A stretch of DNA of 20,399 nt from an uncultured Oscillospiraceae bacterium (lineage in GTDB: Bacteria > Bacillota > Clostridia > Oscillospirales > Oscillospiraceae). The stretch lies in the NCBI GenBank assembly GCA_934515035.1, contig CAKSXP010000006.1:1-20399 (forward strand), in the 5' to 3' direction. Of the stretch, positions 14,405-20,399 are shown one piece after another; the stretch's first letter is position 1; every line of letters starts with the position of its first letter. A model generated the notes under the pieces. The model was not told the DNA's origin, did no database searches, and was given only the letters and a program-made list of their open reading frames with translations. The position numbers and the translations under genes are program-made.

Positions 14405-14647
14405 AACCGCAACGATCGGGAAAATAGCGTACAGATACCGCGCCAGAGAGGGAGCGCCGTCGGCTGAAAGCCTCCCGCGGAGAATGCGCCTGGTTCGCCC
14501 GTGAGCTCCGGCCAATCCCCGGCGGGACCGCCCGTTACAGCGGCAAAAGTGCGGCGCGCGGATATTCAGCATCCGGCGTCGAATTTGGGTGGTACCACGG
14601 AGGAGCTTGCCTTTCGTCCCATGCAGGGGACGGAGGGTATTTTTTTA
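14405..14647 (+). ncRNA. T-box riboswitch leader, Phe-specific
   Basis: The conserved T-box TTTGGGTGGTACCACG lies at 14584-14599. The TGGT inside it would pair with the ACCA end of uncharged tRNA-Phe. Upstream are Stem I features: CAGAGAG near 14443-14450, and a TTC codon at 14494-14496 in the setting expected of the specifier loop (CCTGG-TTC-GCCCGTGAGC). TTC means Phe, which agrees with the downstream pheST. A terminator competing with the antiterminator lies at 14610-14647. Exact 5' boundary is uncertain. Confidence 0.93.
14610..14647 (+). terminator. T-box-controlled attenuator terminator
   Basis: An 11-bp stem (14610-14620 with 14627-14637, including two G-U pairs) is followed by TA and seven T residues. 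When charged tRNA-Phe is plentiful this hairpin should stop transcription before pheS. Confidence 0.88.
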
Positions 14648-14683
14648 TCTGTCAGAAAAATCTGAGAAGGAGTTACTGATACA

Positions 14684-15712
14684 ATGATCAAAGAGCAACT
14701 GCAGCGGCTTCGCGAGGAATCCGCAAAAGCTATCGTTGAGATAACCGAGCCCGACGCACTTGAAAGCCTCAGGGTCAAATATCTCGGAAAGAAGGGCGAG
14801 CTCACCGCCATTCTCAAACAGATGGGCAAGCTCTCCGCCGAGGAGCGCCCCGTCATCGGCCAGCTGGCAAACCAGATCCGCGCCGAGCTTGAGCAAAACC
14901 TTGAAAAACGCAGGGCCGACATCGCCGCCCGGCTTCTGGAAAAGAAGCTCGAGGACGAGACTATCGACGTCACGCTGCCTGCCGCGCCCGTAGCCATCGG
15001 CAAGGCGCACCCGCTCACTTCCGTCCTTGACGAGGTCAAGGAGATATTCATCGGCATGGGCTTCACTATCGCCGAGGGACCCGAGATCGAGCTTTCCGTC
15101 TATGACTTCGACAAGCTGAACATTCCCGAGGGCCACACCGTCCGCGAGTGGACCGACACCTTCTATATCACCGAGGACGAAAAGGTCCATCTGCGCTGCC
15201 AGACCTCTCCCTGCCAGGCGCGCGTCATGGAAACGCAGCCCCTTCCCATCCGCATCATCGCCCCCGGCCGCGTCTACCGCAAGGACGAGGTCGATGCGAC
15301 GCACAGCCCGATGTTCCACCAGATCGAGGGCCTTGTCGTTGACAAGGGCATAACCATGGGCGATCTGAAGGGAACGCTCAACACTCTGGTCGAGCGGCTT
15401 TACGGAAAGGGCACCAAGACCCGCTTCCGCCCCCATCACTTCAACTTCACCGAGCCGAGCTGCGAGATGGACATCCAGTGCTTCGAGTGCGGCGGCAAGG
15501 GCTGCTCCGTCTGCAAGGGCGAGGGCTGGATAGAACTGCTCGGTGCCGGAATGGTCCACCCCAAGGTCCTTGCCGGCTGCGGCATCGACCCCGAGGTATA
15601 TTCCGGCTGGGCCTTTGGCTGCGGTCTTGAGCGCATGGCGATGCGCCGCTTCAATATCAGCGATCTTCGTCTGGTCTATGAAAACGACGTGCGCTTCCTC
15701 GCACAGTTCTAA
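14684..15712 (+). CDS. pheS: Phenylalanine-tRNA ligase alpha subunit
   Basis: 342 residues, standard length. It is the catalytic half of the alpha2-beta2 enzyme that charges tRNA-Phe. The N-terminal coiled-coil (about 1-85, Glu/Lys/Leu-rich) contacts tRNA. The class II core follows: HPLTSVLDEV, motif 2 as RVYRKDEVDATHSPMFHQ, HHFNFTEPSCEMDI, and motif 3 as GCGLERMAMRRFNI. A four-cysteine segment (CFECGGKGCSVC) is an optional zinc-knuckle-like insert seen in many bacterial PheS. ATG 14684 has AAGGAG upstream with an 11-base gap. Expression is controlled by the T-box leader. pheT follows after 14 bases. Confidence 0.98.
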   Translation: MIKEQLQRLREESAKAIVEITEPDALESLRVKYLGKKGELTAILKQMGKLSAEERPVIGQLANQIRAELEQNLEKRRADIAARLLEKKLEDETIDVTLPAAPVAIGKAHPLTSVLDEVKEIFIGMGFTIAEGPEIELSVYDFDKLNIPEGHTVREWTDTFYITEDEKVHLRCQTSPCQARVMETQPLPIRIIAPGRVYRKDEVDATHSPMFHQIEGLVVDKGITMGDLKGTLNTLVERLYGKGTKTRFRPHHFNFTEPSCEMDIQCFECGGKGCSVCKGEGWIELLGAGMVHPKVLAGCGIDPEVYSGWAFGCGLERMAMRRFNISDLRLVYENDVRFLAQF

Positions 15713-15726
15713 AGGGGGATATATCA

Positions 15727-18126
15727 ATGAAACTTTCAAGAGAATGGCTCAGCGAGCTTACTGAGATAAACTGTTCCGATAAGGAATACTGCGACCGTAT
15801 GACCATGTCCGGCTCCAAGGTCGAGAACTGGGAGGTCTCGGGCAGCGAGATAAAGAACGTCGTCGTCGGCAAGGTCCTCAGCCTTAAGCGCCACCCCGAT
15901 TCCGACCATATGTGGATCTGCATGATGGACCTCGGCGAGACCGAGCCGGTCCAGATCGTGACCGGCGCCCAGAACCTGAAGGTCGGAGACTATGTTCCCG
16001 CCGCAAAGGATGATTCATGGCTCCCCGGCGGTGTCCATATAACCGCCGGAAAGCTGCGCGGCGTCGTCTCCAACGGCATGCTCTGCTCTCTCAAGGAGCT
16101 GGGGCTTGATCTTCACGACTTCCCCTATGCTATCGAGGACGGCATCTTCGTTCTGAGCGACGACCCCGATCTTGCCGGAAAGCTCACTCCCGGCGAGGAC
16201 GTTGTTCCCATCGTCGGCCTCGGCGACAGCATCGTTGAGTTCGAGATCACCAACAACCGTCCCGACTGCCTGTCCATCCGCGGCCTTGCACGCGAGAGCG
16301 CGGCGACCTTCGGCACGGAGCTCAAGCTCCACACGCCGGCCGTTCACGCCTCCGGCAGCGATGTCATAACCGATCACCTCTCCGTTGAGATAACCGATCC
16401 CGTGCTCTGCCCGCGCTATACGGCCCGCATGATACGCAACATTCAGATAAAGCCGTCCCCGCTGTGGATGCGCCGCAGGCTGAGAGCCAGCGGAGTCCGC
16501 CCGATCAACAATATCGTCGACATCACAAACTATGTTATGCTCGAATACGGCCAGCCGATGCACGCTTTCGATTACACCTGCGTCGGCGGCGGAAAGATCA
16601 TTGTCCGCCGCGCAAACGAGGGCGAAACGCTCGAAACACTCGACGGCAACGCCCGCAGGCTGACGCCCGAAATGCTCGTCATCGCCGATGAGTCAAAACC
16701 GATAGGCGTTGCCGGCGTTATGGGCGGCGGCAACAGCGAGATAACGGACGCCACCAACACCATCGTTTTCGAGTCGGCAAACTTCAACGGCATTTCCGTC
16801 CGCCGCACCGGCCTTGCGCTCGGCATGCGCACGGACGCCTCTTCCCGCTATGAAAAGGGTCTTGACCCGCTCAACACCATGCCCGCTGTCGAGCGCGCCT
16901 GCGAGCTTGTCGAGCTGCTCGGCGCGGGCGAGGTCATCCCCGGCTGCATCGACGTCATCGCCGCGGAGTCAAAGCCCCTGACGCTTCCTCTGCGTCCCGA
17001 CCGCGTCAATGCCCTGCTGGGCACCGACATTGACAAGCAGTTCATGATCGACGTTCTGCGCTCTCTCGACTTCACCGTTGAAAACGACGTTATAACCGTT
17101 CCCAGCTGGCGCAGCGACATCGAGGGCTTTGCCGACATCGCCGAGGAAGTCGCCCGCTTCTACGGCTATGACAAGATCGCCCCCACCGTGTTCAAGGGCG
17201 TGACCGCTCAGGGCGGATACAACGACAAGCAGAGGACCGAGCGTAGGATCGCGCAGCTCTGCCGCGGCATGGGCTATTACGAGATCATGACATATTCCTT
17301 CGGCAGCCGCAGCGCATGGGACAAGATCCGTCTGCCTCAGGATTCCGAAAAGCGAAACGCTTTCACGATCCTCAACCCGCTCGGCGAGGACACGAGCGTC
17401 ATGCGCACGGTCTCTCTGCCCTCCATGCTCGACGTTCTTGCCACCAACCACGCAAAGCGCAATCCCGACGTCAAGCTCTATGAGCTTGCGACGGTCTATC
17501 TGCCCGTTGAGGGGCAGGACCTTGCCGATGAGCACGCCATCCTCACCATGGGCGTATACGGCAAGGGCGCGGACTTTTTCTCCGTCAAGGGCGAGGTCCT
17601 TGCGCTCCTGAACGCACTGCGCATCCCCGATGTGACATTCCGCGCGCAGAAAAACAACCCCTCCTATCATCCCGGGCGCTGTGCGGAGATCTTCTCCGGA
17701 GATACGCTTCTCGGCGTGATGGGTCAGGTCCACCCCCTCGTCTGCGAGAACTACGGCATCGACCGCGAGGTCTGCGCCGTCGAGCTCGGCTTCAATGAGC
17801 TCATGGCCTGCCGCGGACCCGAGCCCAGCTATGTTCCTCTGCCGCGTTTCCCCGCCGTCACCCGCGACATCGCGCTCGTCTGCGACGCCGGCATTCCCGC
17901 GGCGGAGCTTGAAAACACCATCATGCAGAACGGCGGAGAGTATTTGGAAAGCTGCGTCCTGTTCGACGTCTACACCGGTGCGCCCATCCCGGCCGGGAAA
18001 AAGAGCGTCGCTTTCTCCCTCGTGATGCGCGCCAAGGACCAGACGCTCACCGACGATCACGCGGAGGAGACCGTCGCCGCGGTACTGCACGCTCTCGAAA
18101 AAGTTAACGGAGCTGTAATAAGATAA
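15727..18126 (+). CDS. pheT: Phenylalanine-tRNA ligase beta subunit
   Basis: 799 residues, normal for the bacterial long form. In order: an N-terminal part, the tRNA-binding OB-fold domain (about 38-150, with HPDSDHMWICMMDLG and VTGAQNL), the B3/B4 editing domain (about 205-380, with RPDCLSIRGLARE and MHAFDYT), B5 (about 405-475, with SWRSDIEGFADIAEEVARFYG), the catalytic-like B6-B7 region, and the C-terminal FDX-ACB domain (about 705-799, with PRFPAVTRDIALVCD and LTDDHAEETV). It binds and edits tRNA-Phe and pairs with PheS. The SD GGGGG is 8 bases before ATG 15727. No clear terminator follows, and the next gene has its own promoter. Confidence 0.98.
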   Translation: MKLSREWLSELTEINCSDKEYCDRMTMSGSKVENWEVSGSEIKNVVVGKVLSLKRHPDSDHMWICMMDLGETEPVQIVTGAQNLKVGDYVPAAKDDSWLPGGVHITAGKLRGVVSNGMLCSLKELGLDLHDFPYAIEDGIFVLSDDPDLAGKLTPGEDVVPIVGLGDSIVEFEITNNRPDCLSIRGLARESAATFGTELKLHTPAVHASGSDVITDHLSVEITDPVLCPRYTARMIRNIQIKPSPLWMRRRLRASGVRPINNIVDITNYVMLEYGQPMHAFDYTCVGGGKIIVRRANEGETLETLDGNARRLTPEMLVIADESKPIGVAGVMGGGNSEITDATNTIVFESANFNGISVRRTGLALGMRTDASSRYEKGLDPLNTMPAVERACELVELLGAGEVIPGCIDVIAAESKPLTLPLRPDRVNALLGTDIDKQFMIDVLRSLDFTVENDVITVPSWRSDIEGFADIAEEVARFYGYDKIAPTVFKGVTAQGGYNDKQRTERRIAQLCRGMGYYEIMTYSFGSRSAWDKIRLPQDSEKRNAFTILNPLGEDTSVMRTVSLPSMLDVLATNHAKRNPDVKLYELATVYLPVEGQDLADEHAILTMGVYGKGADFFSVKGEVLALLNALRIPDVTFRAQKNNPSYHPGRCAEIFSGDTLLGVMGQVHPLVCENYGIDREVCAVELGFNELMACRGPEPSYVPLPRFPAVTRDIALVCDAGIPAAELENTIMQNGGEYLESCVLFDVYTGAPIPAGKKSVAFSLVMRAKDQTLTDDHAEETVAAVLHALEKVNGAVIR

Positions 18127-18170
18127 ACTCTTTTGAGTAAAAATGTAACTGAATAGTAATATTAAACGCC

Positions 18171-18198
18171 TTTACAGTTTTTCAAATTTTGCTATAAT
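18171..18198 (+). promoter_or_regulatory. Strong promoter of ireB
   Basis: TTTACA (18171-18176), a 16-base spacer and TATAAT (18193-18198), with TG one base before the -10. It is well placed in the AT-rich gap after pheT, 51 bases before the ATG. Confidence 0.85.
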
Positions 18199-18249
18199 AT
18201 AACTTGTTCAGATACAGTTCTATTTTACTCGTCAAAGGAGGGTCTTTTT

Positions 18250-18492
18250 ATGGAGGATGCAACAAGAAAATTCAGTGTCATAGACAACAAGACCGAGATC
18301 AAGGAGATCTTGTCCTCTGTGAATAACTCCCTCATGATAAAGGGCTACAACCCGATCAACCAGCTCGTCGGATACATTCTCTCCGAGGATCCGACATACA
18401 TCACGAATTACAATAATGCCCGCAGCCTGATAACAAAAATCGACCGCGACGATCTGCTCCACGAACTGCTTGTCAGCTACCTGGAGAAATAA
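18250..18492 (+). CDS. ireB: IreB family regulatory phosphoprotein (UPF0297, YrzL-like)
   Basis: 80 residues, full length for the family, with the conserved start METATRKFS-like stretch (here [12 protein letters not shown]), then [38 protein letters not shown] and the C-terminal ELLVSYLEK. In Enterococcus, IreB is phosphorylated by the PASTA kinase IreK on N-terminal threonines and tunes cephalosporin tolerance; threonine is present at the matching site (residue 4). The start has AAAGGAGGG about 7 bases upstream. The gene has its own strong promoter and terminator. In Bacillus and many Clostridia it sits between alaS and the Holliday-junction resolvase homologue ruvX (yrrK); neither is present here. 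Confidence 0.95.
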   Translation: MEDATRKFSVIDNKTEIKEILSSVNNSLMIKGYNPINQLVGYILSEDPTYITNYNNARSLITKIDRDDLLHELLVSYLEK

Positions 18493-18499
18493 ACAAAGC

Positions 18500-18546
18500 A
18501 CGGCGGCAGATGAACGACACGTCACATCTGCCGCCGTATTTTTATA
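18500..18546 (+). terminator. Terminator of ireB
   Basis: A 13-bp stem (18500-18512 with 18525-18537) with a 12-base loop is followed by a T-rich run (TATTTTTAT region). It is 8 bases past the stop. Confidence 0.88.
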
Positions 18547-18574
18547 TCTTGTGAAATCGTGAAAGGAGCTTACA

Positions 18575-19279
18575 ATGGCAAACAGATACACCGCCGGCGA
18601 CATTGTCATCGGCATCATCTACTCTCTGAAACAGTCGCCCGAGTATCCCACGGGATACAAGGCCGAGCTTCTCGTCCGCGACGAGATCCTGGAATTCGAT
18701 ACGGTAAAGGAGGTTTATGACCTCCAGTTTTCACCGGCGTTCTTTCCCTATCCCTGCCTTGGCGAGATCAACTTCAACGTCAGCTTTGACGAAAACGGAG
18801 TCATAACCGGCATGAAGGCATATGACCTCTATACCGAGGGATGCCCCGTGCAGACCGGCATGACCATCGGTACATACGCAATGTTCCAGAAGCAGATAAC
18901 CGAAAATACGCCCCTTATCCGTGATATTCTCAGGATCGAGGACGGCCGCGTTGTTCTGCACGGCTATGAAAAGCATCGGGATGACATCGTAACGGTTCTG
19001 CACAAGGGGCGCATACCGGAGCTGTACGACGGTTTTTCCTATCCTCTCGCGCCGGACGCCGTCGTATACACCTGGGACTGGTCGAGCGCAAAGCAGCCCT
19101 TTGCTAAATGTACGCAGGAGGAATTTGACAAGCGCGGATATGTCCGTCATTTCTCCGTCGGTTCTCTTGAGGACGCGGCGAAAAACTGCTATTGGATAAA
19201 CTTCTATTCTACACGCGGAGACGAGAGCATGTTTGACGTCGTAAAGGTATTTCTCAACGACGTGCCGGGTTGGGAGTGA
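18575..19279 (+). CDS. Unknown protein, first of a tandem paralogous pair
   Basis: 234 residues; not recognised. No signal peptide or membrane helix, so cytosolic. It has an N-terminal beta-rich part (GDIVIGIIYSLKQ, YPTGYKAELLV, LQFSPAFFPYPCLGE). A middle part follows (FDENGVITGMKAYDL, TGMTIGTYAMFQKQIT), then a C-terminal part with VVYTWDWSSAKQPFAKC, RGYVRHFSVGSLED, CYWINFYSTRGDES and the last residues PGWE. The same blocks, in the same order, appear in the next gene. ATG 18575 has AAAGGAG about 8 bases upstream. No promoter is visible between the ireB terminator and this gene, so it may depend on read-through or on a promoter hidden in the hairpin. The downstream copy begins 3 bases after its stop. 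Confidence 0.8.
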   Translation: MANRYTAGDIVIGIIYSLKQSPEYPTGYKAELLVRDEILEFDTVKEVYDLQFSPAFFPYPCLGEINFNVSFDENGVITGMKAYDLYTEGCPVQTGMTIGTYAMFQKQITENTPLIRDILRIEDGRVVLHGYEKHRDDIVTVLHKGRIPELYDGFSYPLAPDAVVYTWDWSSAKQPFAKCTQEEFDKRGYVRHFSVGSLEDAAKNCYWINFYSTRGDESMFDVVKVFLNDVPGWE

Positions 19280-19282
19280 GCC

Positions 19283-20011
19283 GTGAACAGCTTCAACGGT
19301 CTTGAATTCGAAAGCGCCGGGGACCTTGATATCGGACTTATAACCGGTTTCTGTGAAGCGCCGGAGTCTCCGACAGGCTACCGCATGACGATGTTCGTCC
19401 GCTCCCGCGAAAAAACCTATGACGTTGCCGAAAGCGTCTGGCGGCTTCAGTTTGCGCCCGAGTACGATCCCTATCCCTGTTTGGGCGAATACTTTTTCTC
19501 TCCCGTGTTTGACGAGCGCGGGGTCGTCGTCCGCCTTGTCGACGTGAACGATATCCACGCCGCCGGAAACCCGATAAAAACCGGGCTGTCCATCGGCACC
19601 TACGCAATGTTCAGGGTCCCTATCACCGACGGCACACCGTCCATTGATATGTATCTGACTGCCGCCGACGGCTGTCTTACAATAAACGGGCTGGAGGATG
19701 CGGATAAGCAGGGACTTCTGACGAACCTTGTATACGGCGGTGAAATAAGCTCCGTAAGCGACGGCACGCGCATAAGGCTTGCGGAGGACGCAGACGTCTA
19801 CACATGGGACTGGCGTAAGGCAAAGCAGCCCTTCGCCCGGTGCAGCCGTGAGGAAGCGAAAAAGCGCGGATATGTAACGCGCTTTTCACTCGGCTCGCTC
19901 GACGACCTGACCTGCGGGTGCTATTGGTTCAGCGTATATTCGACCCGCGGCGACGAGAGCGTCTGCGATATGGTCAACATTTTTCTCAACGCGCCGCCGG
20001 GCTGGGAATAA
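19283..20011 (+). CDS. Unknown protein, second of the tandem paralogous pair
   Basis: 242 residues, homologous over its whole length to the preceding gene. Over the last 72 residues I count 46 identities by hand. Shared blocks are GDLDIGLITG, SPTGYR, PYPCLGE, FDERGVV, TGLSIGTYAMF, VYTWDWRKAKQPFARC, KKRGYV, CYW, YSTRGDES and the end PGWE. The start is GTG 19283, three bases after the upstream stop. The SD GGGAG lies inside the last codon and stop of the upstream gene, so the two are translationally coupled and probably made together. No signal peptide or membrane segment. Conserved Trp, Tyr, Cys and acidic residues could form a binding surface, but no catalytic motif is recognised. Ends before a strong bidirectional terminator. 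Confidence 0.8.
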   Translation: MNSFNGLEFESAGDLDIGLITGFCEAPESPTGYRMTMFVRSREKTYDVAESVWRLQFAPEYDPYPCLGEYFFSPVFDERGVVVRLVDVNDIHAAGNPIKTGLSIGTYAMFRVPITDGTPSIDMYLTAADGCLTINGLEDADKQGLLTNLVYGGEISSVSDGTRIRLAEDADVYTWDWRKAKQPFARCSREEAKKRGYVTRFSLGSLDDLTCGCYWFSVYSTRGDESVCDMVNIFLNAPPGWE

Positions 20012-20090
20012 CGCGGCCGCGCACGGCCTGATAACGGCTCGGCCCGCAGCAGGCACATGTGCAGATTCGCCCATACCGCAAAAAAACAGG

Positions 20091-20124
20091 AAGCTCCGGA
20101 ACCGTATGGTTCCGGAGCTTTTTT
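20091..20124 (+). terminator. Bidirectional terminator between the paralog pair and the GNAT gene
   Basis: A perfect 13-bp stem (20091-20103 with 20108-20120) has a 4-base loop and is followed by T residues to 20124. On the minus strand the same stem is followed by CCTG and seven T residues, so it can also end the convergent GNAT transcript. Confidence 0.92.
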
Positions 20125-20138
20125 CATATGGTCCGGGT

Positions 20139-20399
20139 TCAGTCTCCGGCCTCGCAGTAGAAAATAATATCCACCTTGCCCTCCTGCTTTGTATGGCGGT
20201 AAATATTCGTGTCAAGACCGCCGATATAAAAGCCTGAATTGAGGTAAAACAGGCATGCCCCGGGATTGTTGTCCTGTCCCTGCGTATAAAGTCCCCGATA
20301 CCCCTTCCTGACCGCCGTCTCTTTTGCCTTTTGTATCAGCAGCTTTCCTACATGCTGCCCGCGATATTCCGGGCTTACTTTCAGGTCATACAGATACAT
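20139..20399 (-). CDS. GNAT-family N-acetyltransferase, streptothricin-acetyltransferase-like (partial, N-terminus off the window)
   Basis: 86 residues are visible. The in-frame methionine at the window edge is probably internal, because the acetyl-CoA-binding motif A (LYDLKVSPEYRGQHVGKLLI) normally lies in the middle of GNAT proteins. The following blocks, GLYTQGQDNNPGACLFY, LNSGFYIGGLDTNIYRH and a final IIFY, match the pattern of Sat-type streptothricin acetyltransferases ('Q D N N ... A C . F Y ... G F ... G G . D T . . Y'). A resistance role is only suggested: many such chromosomal relatives have unknown substrates. The C-terminus is complete and converges on the terminator at 20091-20124. 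Confidence 0.85.
   Translation of the reverse strand: MYLYDLKVSPEYRGQHVGKLLIQKAKETAVRKGYRGLYTQGQDNNPGACLFYLNSGFYIGGLDTNIYRHTKQEGKVDIIFYCEAGD

Noticed and set aside
14645..18090. Long minus-strand frames opposite pheS and pheT
   Set aside because: Antisense to unmistakable aminoacyl-tRNA synthetase genes, with no ribosome site or recognisable product.
18127..18170. Terminator after pheT
   Set aside because: Only a 4-bp ACTC/GAGT hairpin followed by A residues is present, which is too weak.

Overview
The window reads as chromosomal DNA from an anaerobic Clostridia-type Firmicute, most likely an Oscillospiraceae-like gut bacterium. The evidence is the GC-rich coding sequence with AT-rich intergenic gaps, sigma-A promoters, strong AGGAGG-type ribosome sites, a tRNA-sensing T-box in front of pheST, an IreB (UPF0297) gene, an EndoA/MazF next to alanine racemase, and an old-yellow-enzyme flavoprotein. 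The assignment is inference from gene content; no rRNA or tRNA gene, phage gene, transposase or CRISPR array was seen.

Layout. 1-1217 (minus): a secreted 5'-nucleotidase cut by the window edge. 1383-3488 (minus): an OYE/2,4-dienoyl-CoA reductase-type flavoprotein with its own promoter and terminator. 5410-3655 (minus): a phenylacetate-CoA ligase plus ACT-domain operon. 5485-5741: a divergent control region holding a perfect 22-bp inverted repeat. 5742-7367 (plus): a zinc-ribbon membrane protein with a large exported part. 8794-7496 (minus): pyrimidine-nucleoside phosphorylase.

14258-8881 (minus): a long run of genes starting at a perfect consensus promoter: a DUF6106-like membrane protein, the NAD(P)HX repair enzyme Nnr, a YdcC/LolA-like lipoprotein, alanine racemase, MazF/EndoA and two uncharacterised genes. 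It resembles the Bacillus acpS-ydcC-alr-ndoAI-ndoA neighbourhood, but the antitoxin gene is absent. The alr-mazF gap can instead fold into a long hairpin that hides the toxin's ribosome site.

14361-18126 (plus): back-to-back with that promoter, a T-box leader with a UUC (Phe) specifier and the pheS-pheT operon. 18171-18546: a stand-alone ireB with a strong promoter and terminator. 18575-20011: two tandem paralogous cytosolic proteins of unknown function. 20399-20139 (minus): the C-terminal part of a GNAT acetyltransferase resembling streptothricin acetyltransferases, convergent with the paralogs over a bidirectional terminator.

Most of the window is housekeeping. The parts most worth a second look are the antitoxin-less mazF with its SD-hiding hairpin, the second SD-containing hairpin before the 9432 gene, the 22-bp palindrome between paaK and the zinc-ribbon gene, and the tandem unknown pair near the right end.
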